Part shown: piece after piece, positions 12,106 through 20,990 of the stretch
How the letters are laid out: each line of letters starts with the position of its first letter
Numbering within the stretch: the stretch's first letter is position 1
NCBI GenBank assembly: GCA_036924085.1
Contig: JAVGWX010000009.1
Span: forward strand, 61,299,512-61,363,511
DNA length: 64,000 nt
Reading direction: 5' to 3'
Origin: Ariolimax columbianus
Lineage: Eukaryota; Mollusca; Gastropoda; Stylommatophora; Arionidae
The notes under the pieces: generated by a model
Told to the model about the DNA's origin: nothing
The model's input: the letters and a program-made list of their open reading frames with translations, nothing else
Database searches by the model: none
Made by a program: the position numbers and the translations under genes

Positions 12106-12335
12106 ACAATCTGGTCTGTCTACTTTTTGTCGCTATATGATGTCAGAAGATGCTATCTTCCGTGTGGCTGTTCCTATTTCCAGTTCGTACCTGTGTAGTG
12201 TTTTTATAACACCATTAATCCATCTGTTTCTTGCGTTACCTCTTGCACTAAAGCCCTAGTGTTTGTAGATATAGGCGTACATGAATGGAATGTTGGAGAC
12301 ATTATTGTTATATCACCAAACCACTTACTTCTTCT
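12106..12335 (-). mobile_element. LINE-E type C-terminal fragment
   Basis: The minus strand reads ARGNARNRWINGVIKTLHRY, preceded in another frame by KWFGDI. These correspond to the W-F/Y-GH...R and RGRxRxRWxDxV blocks at the C-terminus of endonuclease-RT type LINEs. Short and frameshifted; the clade is not resolvable. Confidence 0.6.
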
Positions 12336-12341
12336 GTCTGT

Positions 12342-12640
12342 ATGTGTATGTTATACATCACATTATTCCAACGTTCTGTCTGTGTATGTTATACATCACA
12401 TTATTCCCCCTTTCTGTCTCTATGTGTATGTTATACATCACATTATTCCAACTTTATGTCTGTATGTGTATGTTATACATCACATTATTCTAACTTTCTG
12501 TCTGTATGTGTATGTTATACATCACATTATTCCATCTTTCTGTCTCTATGTGTATGTTATACCTCACATTATTCCCACTTTCTGTTTGTATGTGTATGTT
12601 ATACATCACATTATTCCCACTTTCCGTCTGATTTTTGATG
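12342..12640. repeat. 42-bp minisatellite, about 7 units
   Basis: Units contain atgtgtatgttatacatcac followed by attattccaactttctgtctgt, with period 42 and one unit shortened to about 38. The plus-strand frames repeat a 14-residue cycle (VIHHIIPTFCLYVY), which results from the period and is not a protein family. Confidence 0.95.
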
Positions 12641-12837
12641 TTTCACTCTGTCTTTTAGGATGGCACAGAATTCTTCTCAATACATCTCAAAACAGATGGT
12701 GTAGTCTTCTACTTTAGTATCTTGGTTAGGGAACTACGTCCGCTCTAGTCTACCCACATAAAATGGATAGCTGACTCTGTTAATTAAGAAGATCAAGGTA
12801 GTTAGGACAGTAATATGTCCCCCTAGCTAACAAATGT

Positions 12838-13190
12838 TACCTAACAAAGACTGAGACAAAAATGACAAGTAATGAAAACAGGAATATCTCACCATACCTA
12901 ACAAAGACTGAGACAAAAATGACAAGTAATGAAGACAGGAATATCTCACCATACCTAACAAAGACTGAGACAAAAATGACAAGTAATGAAAACAGGAATA
13001 TCTCACCATACCAAACAAAGACTGAGACAAAAATGACAAGTAATGAAGACAGGAATATCTCACCATACCAAACAAAGACTGAGACAAAAATGACAAGTAA
13101 TGAAGACAGGAATATCTCACCATACCAAACAAAGACTGAGACAAAAATGACAAGTAATGAAGACAGGAATATCTCACCATACATAACTTA
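12838..13190. repeat. 57-bp minisatellite, 6 units
   Basis: Six near-identical 57-bp units beginning ctaacaaagactgag at 12841, 12898 and so on. 57 is 19 codons, so one plus frame and two minus frames stay open throughout. Units alternate between gaaaacagg and gaagacagg and between cctaac and ccaaac, showing a two-unit mixing pattern. Confidence 0.97.
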
Positions 13191-13924
13191 AACTGAGGTC
13201 TCGTAGAATATCGTCTCGAACATGTCGTCTATGAGAGCAATATCCACTACTGAACCACTGCTATCCTCTTCATAGTTCGCTAAGGTCTTGGAGTTTTAAC
13301 AAATAAACAAGCAATGTGATACGGCTTCGCATTTTTGTCCCTTTCCTTCACTTACCCCATATATTATGTGTGCATATAATCCACATCAACGAAACCAGTA
13401 AAACTACATGCATGCACGTGTATTAAACATTTCTCAGATTTCACATTTTTCTGTGAGTTATTGAAACGGTGAAACCAAACACAAAAATCGAATCACGCTA
13501 ATACAGACATGTTGCTTTCATTACAGCTAACGCTCCGTTTTCATTTCACATTTCTGTCTTCATCTCTTCCAACTTTTAGCGTAACTTTCAAAACAATTTT
13601 CGTGCGATGTCAGTTATGATCTCTGCCAGCAGATAACACTTTTAGTTATACTTTATAACCGAATTAAAGATGCAGTAGAAAGGTCACCTTCGTGATGTCG
13701 TAAATAGGGCAGTCAGAGTTCCGTTTCAACATTACCTAAAAGGTTACTTATCTTATCCTGACTTCCATAATTTGATTCTCTTCATAACTTTGTTCTTCTT
13801 ATTGATTGTTTTATTCATCTGACATTTTCTTCATCTTGACCAGCTATTACATGCGTAAAGTCTCAAAGATGTCAAGTCTTCAGCTTTCATAATTATAGTG
13901 TACAGACCATTAATGTATTCCATG
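13191..13924. other. Anonymous AT-rich sequence
   Basis: I see no gene, element motif or repeat. It lies between the 57-bp array and the CR1-like tail. Confidence 0.5.
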
Positions 13925-14310
13925 CTTTCTTAACTTAACTTAACGTCTTTATACTGGTTTTGAAGAATCTGCAGAGTATGTATACAACCAGTTTCTTTTA
14001 CTTTCCTTGATTTAGAAATAACTGTACGCATCCAATTTTTTTCTTGAATGCGTTAATTGACCCTGCCTCCACTATTTCCCGTGTTAATGCATTCCAAGCA
14101 TTCACCACTCTCAGACTAAACAAATATTTCATAGTATCTAAATCTAGACCTTTCTTTTCATTAATTTGTAGCTATGCTTTCTTGTGCTTGTAAGCGACTG
14201 TACTTTGATAAACCTGTTATAGTTTAATTAATCGGTTACTTTGATTATCTTAGAAACCTGTTTTAAATCACCTCGAATTCTTCTCTTTTTTAGACACAAT
14301 AGGACGGTTT
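13925..14310 (-). mobile_element. LINE-C (CR1-like) 3' fragment
   Basis: Reverse complement is collinear with 27870-28224. From the element's 3' end it shows the (TTAAG)n terminus at 13929-13946, the 3' UTR with actggttgtatac, the end of ORF2 with NAFKKKxxA, and the FxxRVVNAWNALxxE block. Frameshifts are present. It is 5' truncated near 14310. Confidence 0.88.
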
Positions 14311-14870
14311 CTTTTTTGGAGTCTTTTCTCATTACTATAATTCTAGAACCCACTATCAGTTTTGTCGCTCATCTTTCTATCCTTTCCCCATATTTATATG
14401 CTATAACTCAGAATAGCCAGGTGCCCATTTTTGAAGATGAGTAAATTGTAGACACCCGCCACCACCCACAACTTTCATTAAAAGTGTGACGTCGGTCTTG
14501 ACAATGCCATTATAAAAGCCAGTAACTGCAATGGAGATGTTCAGCAAAATGTGCCTGATTTGAAAGAAATACTTAGTATTCTTCTGTATACATCATATTT
14601 AGCTATGTGACGGCATTATAAAAACGTCAACTTTATTATTGCAATTGTGCTAACTATTATGAGCATTTGATGGACTCGGTGCATAGTCTCAATTCTGCTT
14701 TTGTAGTTGGATGTCATATGTGCAGAGTTCCGATAACGTTACTTTGGTTACTGAGTGCACTGACTCTACCTACATCACGATGGCTACGGGTGGAAGTGTA
14801 CAGGGGACTTCCATACTGTAGTGTGAAGCGAGGCTGCTAAGTTGACTCACAACTGTGGCATTGGCAGGGG
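14311..14870. other. Anonymous sequence with a short poly(G) run
   Basis: Nothing recognised apart from a G tract at 14866-14883. Confidence 0.5.
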
Positions 14871-14896
14871 AAGGGGGGGGGGGTTCCTTCTTCAAT

Positions 14897-15055
14897 GTGT
14901 CTCACCTGGCCATAATTTTACTCTTCACTCCCACCTTGTTCAGTATGTTTCATTTGACGCTGATGTTACTTTTTACTCCCACCTCGTTCAGTATTTCTCA
15001 CCTGGCCCAGATGTTACTCATCACTCCGACCTTGATCAGTATGGTTAATCTGACC
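14897..15055. repeat. Diverged tandem repeat of about 49 bp, 3 units
   Basis: Three loosely similar units of the form tcacctggcc.nn.tgttactc..cactcc.accttgntcagtat. They are clearly related but not identical, so this is an old array. Confidence 0.75.
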
Positions 15056-15610
15056 CTGACATTTTTCCTCGCTCAAATCCTTCTTATGATAACAGTACTC
15101 TCCCTGGTAGCAACACGCTTCATGGCTCCAGTCAACCAAGCTGAAATTAGGTACCTGGCTTACTGTAAGATAAAACTTGCCATCTAATCTCTCAAAATCT
15201 GAGAACCACCAAGTCTCTAACACATCATCCACGATTGCGATATCTGCTAACATTTTAACGTAAATCTTTTTTCCTTAAATTTAACACCTGCACATTGAAC
15301 TGCCTATGTCGGGATGGTCTCTTTCAATTAACCCATCCAGGTAAACGAAATTCCCAAAAATCAGTTCCAGCAGTGAGCATTAACCCTGGAATGTCCATGA
15401 TAACGAGTTATTCCTCTTCTGGCCAGCATTTTTTCTGTAACTTCCACAGTCATTCAATTAACCAGTTATCGACTCTCTTAGCCTCCCTAGCTCCAGAAAT
15501 GCTACTGTTATGTGAATGTTAATAGATTTAGGCCAACTGCATGTCAATCGTCCGGTAGAAGGTCGCTTCTTATGACGTCTTCAAATTGTCTTCTCATCCT
15601 GGTCGCTTTT
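15056..15610. other. Anonymous sequence
   Basis: A 79-codon minus frame at 15014-15253 has no family signal. No element recognised until SINE-1. Confidence 0.45.
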
Positions 15611-15622
15611 AAACTTGCATTT
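15611..15622 (+). other. Left target-site duplication of SINE-1
   Basis: aaacttgcattt is repeated at 15893-15904, immediately after the poly(A) tail. Confidence 0.85.
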
Positions 15623-15860
15623 AGGGGACGGCGTGGCCTAGTGGTTAAGTGGCACGGCTCACAACCAGAAGGTGCTGGGTTCGATCCCCATCACAGCACC
15701 GGCCGTTACCCCGGGGAAGCAAACCCTTAGAAAATGCAGGAGGAAGCAGACCCTTACATAAAAATGCATGCTGAAGTCGGATGCACTGGGCCGACAGGCG
15801 CAAAATAAAAACCACAGTGTAACGCACACACGCCTTGGGGAATAGATAAATAAGGCGAAC

Positions 15861-15892
<32 letters not shown>
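15623..15892 (+). mobile_element. SINE-1: tRNA-derived SINE with A box, B box, poly(A) tail and flanking duplications
   Basis: The head carries pol III internal promoter elements: A box tggcctagtgg at 15634-15644 and B box ggttcgatccc at 15678-15688. The spacing is that of a tRNA gene. A core (atgctgaagtcggatgcact, about 15768-15790) follows, and the element ends in about 30 A (from 15863). The 12-bp direct repeat aaacttgcattt flanks it. The head resembles a tRNA but the lower part is not a mature tRNA sequence. Mobilised in trans by a LINE; the poly(A) tail suggests a partner different from the GAA-tailed LINE-A. Confidence 0.93.
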
Positions 15893-15897
<5 letters not shown>

Positions 15898-16057
15898 TGC
15901 ATTTTACCTCACGCCTAAAAAAATGCAATGTTAATGAACTAACATTCTGCGACCAGAGAAATCTACTAGAATTCCTTAAGATCAGTCTAACCAACACTTG
16001 ACATCCCACATTGCTGACATACTTGTCAGAATCTCGATCAGTGGTACCCAAGCCACT

Positions 16058-16070
16058 TTACAATTAACAT
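16058..16070. other. Left 13-bp target-site duplication of Retro-3 copy 1
   Basis: ttacaattaacat here is repeated exactly at 16421-16433. Confidence 0.85.
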
Positions 16071-16420
16071 GTTTTGTTGTTGCTTAGATGTTTGCCTCAC
16101 TAGTTTCTACTGGCGGAGGCGCGCCATTTTCCACCCCAGACCGTAGTCCTTTGGGCGATATCAGGACGCATAAACCAGTGCTTGGATGCATGTGTGCGTC
16201 TGTATGTACCTATGCTAGGTTTGTGCGCCCTCAGAAGCTAGCCCAACCAAAGTGCAATGGAAGGGCCTCGCCATGAGGGCGCGTGTGAAAGTTGTGCAAG
16301 AGTGTGACTGTAGGATAGAGTCAAATGAAACAGAGCCTGCGTACGATGAAGAAGAAGAAACAGAGTGAGGTAAGAATAAAGAGCTGAGTTGCCTACAGGG
16401 TGAAACCTCTTCTACGAGTC
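16071..16420 (-). mobile_element. Retro-3 copy 1: 350-bp retroelement of unknown origin with exact duplications
   Basis: The element is bounded by a perfect 13-bp direct repeat. Its left edge is T-rich (gttttgttgttgcttag), so the sense strand is minus with an A-rich 3' end. The body is nearly identical to the second copy at 16708-19738. I find no convincing A/B boxes, so it could be a SINE of unusual origin, a non-autonomous LINE derivative or a retrocopy of a non-coding transcript. The body carries a tiny extra insertion at 16336-16365. Confidence 0.85.
16336..16357 (+). mobile_element. 22-bp LINE-A / SINE tail micro-insertion
   Basis: Relative to Retro-3 copy 2 (19681-19710), copy 1 has 30 extra bases. 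They comprise cctgcgtacgatgaagaag and further GAA-type bases, then a duplicate of gaaacagag. The inserted bases match the extreme 3' end of LINE-A (ctgcgtacgatgaagaag, compare the reverse complement of 61240-61260). This looks like a severely 5'-truncated insertion with an 8-9 bp target-site duplication. Confidence 0.8.
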
Positions 16421-16433
16421 TTACAATTAACAT

Positions 16434-16694
16434 CAACAGTGACTTTCTTTTTTTTTTGTTGAAAAATTCTTTATTGCACAATTTTAAAACAAAATTTTGT
16501 GTGATGTGAGGTGAAGTGATGTGAAAAATTCCCATGATATGAAACGTGTGATGGTGGGAGTTACACTTTGTGAGGTGAAAGGTGACATACATTTATTTGT
16601 GAAAGCACAAATGAATGTACATGTAAATGAATGCCCAAATAAAATAATGCACATGTGTACTATATCAACAGTGACGTACGACTATATATAGGTG
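16434..16694. other. Spacer between the two Retro-3 copies
   Basis: AT-rich and contains a T run at 16447-16457. A short gtgatgtgaggtgaagtgatg stutter lies at about 16500-16520. No gene seen. Confidence 0.5.
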
Positions 16695-16707
16695 TGTCTT
16701 GAATGTA
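16695..16707. other. Left 13-bp target-site duplication of Retro-3 copy 2
   Basis: tgtcttgaatgta is repeated exactly at 19739-19751, beyond the inserted LINE. Confidence 0.88.
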
Positions 16708-16895
16708 TTTTTGTTTTTTTTGCTTAGATGTTTGCCTCACTAGTTTCTACTGGCGGAGGCGCGCCATTTTCCACCCCAGAGCGTAGTCCATTGGGCGATA
16801 TCAGGACGCATAAACCAGTGCTTGGATGCATGTGTGCATCTGTATGTACCTATGCTAGGTTTGTGCGCCCTCAGAAGCTAGCCCAACCAAAGTGC

Positions 16896-19614
16896 TTCTT
16901 CTTCTTCTTCTTCTGCGTACACAGTCAGACAGTAACCATTATTTTTTCGAAAAAAGCGGCGGTCATCCTGAGACTCTCGCCACTACCATAGAGCTTGTCT
17001 TGCAGTTCCACTGGCAATGGCCACATCTGCTCTCTCTGATCCTCGTATGTCGGGCAGTTCTGCAGCAGATGTTCAGTGGTCATTTTACCAGTACCGCACG
17101 GGCATTCGTCGGTACACCCTATCTTCAATTTGTTGAATAGGTGGTACCTCAGTCTGTTGTGGCCAGTGCGAAGTCTGAAGACAACGACCTGCTCTCTTCG
17201 GTTCAACTGGTAATAGGCATCGTTTTTGGTGTAACCAGTATGTTCGGTTTCCCATTTGGTCATGTATCTGGCTTTGATAAGCCGTTTTGACTCTTCGTAC
17301 GTCATACTGGTATCTGTTTGTGGTAGCCTTGCACCTTCTTTTGCCAGTCTGTCTGCCTCCTCGTTGCCTTGGATGTTGCAGTGTGACGGAACCCACTGTA
17401 CCACTACCCTTTTTGGTGCGGACTGCTGGCACAGTTTGCAGAGTGCTGCTCTTAAGTCATTAAGCTCAGTGTTTTTCTGGCTTTTTAGCGCTGTGACTAC
17501 GGCGAGAGCATCTGTCAGCAGGACTATATGGCTCTCATTGTCACTGTGTGTTACCATTTCTTCCACTGCCGCCCTCAGTGCCTCTGTCTCCGCTCTGAAA
17601 TTGCTTGTGTACTTACCAGTAGCGAATGACAGTGTTATTTTTCTGCCATTTGGTAGGTTCAGGAATGCTCCTGCCCCTCCGTTCTGTGTAGTGTTTGTTA
17701 CAGAACCGTCGGTGTATGCATGGGTCCAGTCCATGCTTGGGTAGCTTTTCGTTATGAAGCTTAGGGTAGTGTCTCTCCTTTCTTTTTCAGTCTGGCAGTT
17801 TTTGTTTGCAATACCTGGTATATTTTCTACCACCTCTGGAAATATATCCTGCCTCCAAGTAGGTTTTCGTACAGTAGTGATGGGTTTTGGTGTTGTTAGT
17901 GCGTTTATGGGATCTTCGTGCATCTTTGCTTTGGCTATTTCTGCAAAGTTTCTCCGCTTTAGTTTCCCATTTCCCAGATTGTTTAGTCTCTGGTACATTG
18001 GATGGTCCGTCAGTCTTCGGAGTTTCTCTGACTGCAGCTGGGCTCTGAAGTCTCTTCTATCGGTCATGGATTGCAGTTTTGTAATCTTTTCAAGTTCTAC
18101 AATTGGCGTTGACTTCATGCCACCTGTTATAATTCTCATGGCTTGGTTTTGAAGTTTGTTAACTTTATCGAAGTTCGCCTTCGCTGCTGTTGTCCATGCC
18201 GCAATGCCATACTCGAGAACTGGTCTCACTCTTCCAGTGTACAGTTTCTTTAGTATGCCTTCGTCTGCTCCCCAGCTTGTGCCAGAAAGTTTCCGCATTA
18301 TCGCCATTCTTTCTCTGGCTTTCATTCGGTTTCTCTCAATCTGACTTTTCCATGTCATGCGCCGATCAAATGTGACTCCCAGATAGGTTGGGTTGTCGTT
18401 TGGCTGCAGGATTTTGCCATTTAGACTTAATTTGGTACTTTGGGGTTTTAATGAGAGCGAGAATATTGTGCACGTGGTTTTCTCCTCGTTTATTTTGACC
18501 AGCCATGAGTTCGCCCACTCTTCCAGCGATGTTAGGGCCGTCTGCATCCGATTTCTTGCTATGGTGAGATTCTTTTCAGAGGTCCACATAGCCAGATCGT
18601 CTGCAAACATTGAGCTATGGACTCTTCTTGGTATATTCTCTGTAATATCGTTTATATATACCAGGAAGAGTGTGGGTGACAGTACTCCCCCTTGGGGTAC
18701 TCCCTGCTCGAGTGTCACCTTTTTTCTCATCTGCCCTTGTACTTGGACTCTGGCCGTTCTTTGTTTGAGGTAGTGGTTGATCCACTTGTACATCTTCCCA
18801 CAGACATCACTTCTTCTTAGCTTGACTCTAAGTCCATCCTTCCAGACTTTGTCAAATGCCTTTTCCCGATCCACCCAAACAGCTACTGTGTGTTTCTGTG
18901 CCTGGTAGGCATCTTCTATCTCCTGGGCTATGAGGATGACCTGGTCCTCATTGGATCTGTGCTGTCTAAAGCCGGCTTGCTGTGGAATTAGTATTCGTTT
19001 TTCTTCCAGATGCCACATCAGTCTGGTGTTTATCATCCGTTCCATCAGCTTGCCGACACAGCTCAGTAGGCTTATGGGCCTGTATCCATTTGGATCTGTT
19101 TTGTCCTTTCCTGTTTTTGGTACTGGTACCAGTATTGCATCTTTCCATGCCTGTGGTACAATTCCCCTTTTCCAGCTTTGGTTTAGGACCGATAGCAGTT
19201 TCTTCTTCGCTGTTTGGCCCAGCCCCATCAGCATTTCGTTTGTTATCCCGTCTTTTCCGGGAGATTTCCTTTTCTTTAGTGTTCTCATAGCCTCTTCCAT
19301 TTCGCGCATTGTTAGTTTGGCCATCATGTGCTCTTCAGGAGCCGTATTTATGTTTTCGTGTCCCTTTAGCTCTTCGCTAATGTCTGTATGCTTATCTGCG
19401 GGGACCTCGATGTGGTTTGCTCTGGCATAGTGATCGACAAAGGCGTTTGCGGCTTTCTTACCTGTGATCAAGTTCTCGCCTTGCTTGATAGTAATTTCTT
19501 TATTTGACGGGGTTTCGTCATTCATGGCTCTGACTAGCTTCCATAGCTTGTTCCCTTCTTTGTCCAGGTTTAGACTTTCCGTTTTATTTTTCCAGCTTTC
19601 TCTTGCTGTTTGCA
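16896..19614 (-). mobile_element. LINE-A copy 2: 5'-truncated RNase-H LINE nested in Retro-3
   Basis: The element is 2719 bp on the minus strand. It ends in a (GAA)6 tail (TTC at 16896-16913 on plus) and is flanked by aaagtgc at 16889-16895 and 19615-19621. Copy 1 of Retro-3 shows the empty site (ccaaagtgcaatgg at 16249-16262). ORF1 and the endonuclease part of ORF2 are absent because reverse transcription stopped early. The remaining ORF2 is uninterrupted, so this is the youngest-looking LINE copy in the window. Confidence 0.95.
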
Positions 19615-19615
19615 A
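16925..19615 (-). CDS. LINE-A ORF2 (partial): reverse transcriptase, RNase H and C-terminal Cys/His motif
   Basis: 896 codons are open from the insertion junction to a stop, so the start is set by truncation and not by a real initiation codon (the first codon is TTG). Reverse transcriptase spans about residues 110-420: KSPGKDGIT at 117-125, the VDREKAFD catalytic block (D249), GVPQGGVLSPTLFL (305-318) and FADD (337-340). RNase H spans about residues 630-765: YTDGS (D635), E676 in RAETEAL, D702 in LTDAL, SHCNIQGNEEAD with D755. All four RNase H acidic residues and the reverse transcriptase triad are present. A CPCG...H..C motif lies near 838-854. In the family this protein performs target-primed reverse transcription of its own RNA in the nucleus. 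The missing N-terminal APE-like endonuclease means this copy is not autonomous. The RNase H domain places it near the I clade. Expression is not supported: no promoter remains. Confidence 0.92.
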   Translation of the reverse strand: MQTARESWKNKTESLNLDKEGNKLWKLVRAMNDETPSNKEITIKQGENLITGKKAANAFVDHYARANHIEVPADKHTDISEELKGHENINTAPEEHMMAKLTMREMEEAMRTLKKRKSPGKDGITNEMLMGLGQTAKKKLLSVLNQSWKRGIVPQAWKDAILVPVPKTGKDKTDPNGYRPISLLSCVGKLMERMINTRLMWHLEEKRILIPQQAGFRQHRSNEDQVILIAQEIEDAYQAQKHTVAVWVDREKAFDKVWKDGLRVKLRRSDVCGKMYKWINHYLKQRTARVQVQGQMRKKVTLEQGVPQGGVLSPTLFLVYINDITENIPRRVHSSMFADDLAMWTSEKNLTIARNRMQTALTSLEEWANSWLVKINEEKTTCTIFSLSLKPQSTKLSLNGKILQPNDNPTYLGVTFDRRMTWKSQIERNRMKARERMAIMRKLSGTSWGADEGILKKLYTGRVRPVLEYGIAAWTTAAKANFDKVNKLQNQAMRIITGGMKSTPIVELEKITKLQSMTDRRDFRAQLQSEKLRRLTDHPMYQRLNNLGNGKLKRRNFAEIAKAKMHEDPINALTTPKPITTVRKPTWRQDIFPEVVENIPGIANKNCQTEKERRDTTLSFITKSYPSMDWTHAYTDGSVTNTTQNGGAGAFLNLPNGRKITLSFATGKYTSNFRAETEALRAAVEEMVTHSDNESHIVLLTDALAVVTALKSQKNTELNDLRAALCKLCQQSAPKRVVVQWVPSHCNIQGNEEADRLAKEGARLPQTDTSMTYEESKRLIKARYMTKWETEHTGYTKNDAYYQLNRREQVVVFRLRTGHNRLRYHLFNKLKIGCTDECPCGTGKMTTEHLLQNCPTYEDQREQMWPLPVELQDKLYGSGESLRMTAAFFEKIMVTV

Positions 19616-19751
19616 AAGTGCAATGGAAGGGCTTTACCACGAGGGCGCGTGTGAAAGTTGCGCAAGGGTGTGACTGTGGGATAGAGTCAAATGAAACAGA
19701 GTGAGGTGAGAAGAGAGACGGGGGACTCGTGTGTATCATGTCTTGAATGTA

Positions 19752-19799
19752 AATTTGGTTGTAAGTGATGTCCATTTGTGAAGTATGCTATTTTCTTTC
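19752..19799. other. Short spacer
   Basis: Anonymous DNA between the Retro-3 duplication and SINE-2. Confidence 0.5.
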
Positions 19800-19980
19800 A
19801 ATCTTCTTCTTCTTCTTCATCGTTCATTCTCAAACTCCCACTACCAAACCCTGGAAAGGGCTTTGCAAGTAGCAGGGTGTAGTCCGAAGAACAGATTGCG
19901 CTGTGTCGTAGTTTACAGCTTGACTGCGATATTTACACCTTTCGGTCCGACGCATCGGACTTCAGCAGGGTTTTCTTTCG
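19800..19980 (-). mobile_element. SINE-2 copy (GAA-tailed)
   Basis: A TTC run at 19802-19817 is the (GAA)n tail on the minus strand. Next come the family blocks ctcccactaccaaaccctgg, tttgcaagtagcagggtgta, gcgctgtgtcg..agtttac and gatatttacacctttcggtccgac, shared with 31675, 36301, 61008 and the inverted copy at 28228. The 5' boundary is not defined. Confidence 0.88.
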
Positions 19981-20130
19981 TATGTGTTTATCGCCCTTCT
20001 CCTATAGGACTAAAGGCCGGTCTTACCTCCCTTCAGACAATAGAACTCTTGAAACTTGCGGAATTCAAATATCACACCGCTTCGCGCTTTCGTTATTTTC
20101 ATGAGAGCCAGACATACGTCTCAGCTATAG
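19981..20130. other. Anonymous spacer
   Basis: No recognised feature between SINE-2 and the CA-rich tract. Confidence 0.5.
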
Positions 20131-20580
20131 CGACTCACATACATACATTAATATATACATACATACACTCATACATACACTCATACACCCCCACATGTAC
20201 ATACATATGTACGTACATACTGTACATACACTTTATATACACACACAATGCACACACTGCATACAGTACACACACACACACACACCATGCACTTTACACA
20301 CACACACACACCATACACTACACACACACACACACTTTACATACACTCACACACTGCACACACTACACACACTATGTATACACTGCATACACTACACACA
20401 CACAATGTACACATTGCGTACATTACACACACACACACTTTACACACACACACTGCACCACCTACGCGCGCACAAACACACACACACACTACGCGCATAC
20501 ACATACACACACTGCGCACACAGACTCAGCGGGACACACTCACACACTCACACACTCCTGTGATCCCACACAAACATAAA
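20131..20580. repeat. CA-rich microsatellite tract
   Basis: Interrupted (CA)n, (CATA)n and CACAYTGCA-like runs over 450 bp. Long Thr/His frames through it are composition artefacts. Confidence 0.95.
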
Positions 20581-20720
20581 TGATCACTTGAGTTTTTGCT
20601 TCCATTGTTGAGGTCCACTAGCAAGATTTATATAAAACTAAACGGGGCCCACCTCGCCGCCCGGGATACCTGTGAAAGTAACTAAACACCTCCCCTCCAT
20701 CATATCTCAAATGCACTTCA

Positions 20721-20990
20721 AACCTGCCCTATAACTCGCCATCTCTTTGACTCCCATCCAACCCGTGAGTTCTCCCATGTCTTCCCATCTCAACCTGCCC
20801 ATCTTTTTTACTCCCATCCGACCCGTGAGTTCTCCCATATCTTCCCATATCAACCTGCCCATCTTTTTTACTCCCATCCGACCCGTGAGTTCTCCCATAT
20901 CTTTCCATATCAACCTGCCCATCTTTTTTACTCCCACCCGACCCGTGAGTTCTCCCATATCTTTCCATATCTACCGGCCCGCCTCTTTGA
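20721..20990. repeat. 60-bp minisatellite, 4 full units
   Basis: Units start ctcccatcc at 20751, 20811, 20871 and 20931, exactly 60 bp apart, with a partial unit before. 60 is 20 codons, so frames on both strands stay open (minus: GELTGRMGVKKMGRLIWEDM). Not a gene. Confidence 0.95.

Larger units (their letters stand above)
16708..19738 (-). mobile_element. Retro-3 copy 2, split by LINE-A copy 2
   Basis: Left part 16708-16895 and right part 19615-19738 together make a Retro-3 copy. It matches 16071-16420 closely near the LINE junction but differs at its right (5') end. A 13-bp direct repeat flanks the whole composite and a separate 7-bp repeat flanks the LINE inside it. Retro-3 therefore inserted first and the LINE second. 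Confidence 0.88.

Noticed and set aside
15626..15700. Functional tRNA gene
   Set aside because: A and B boxes are present, but the sequence continues as a SINE body with poly(A) tail and target duplications, and a full cloverleaf was not apparent.
16088..16276. Repeated 62-residue protein (also at 16728)
   Set aside because: The frame is conserved only because both lie in Retro-3 copies; it has no known domain and is on the strand opposite to the element's apparent sense.
17256..19430. Plus-strand frames of 100-166 codons across LINE-A copy 2
   Set aside because: Antisense shadows of the minus-strand ORF2; the same shadows occur over copies 1 and 3.
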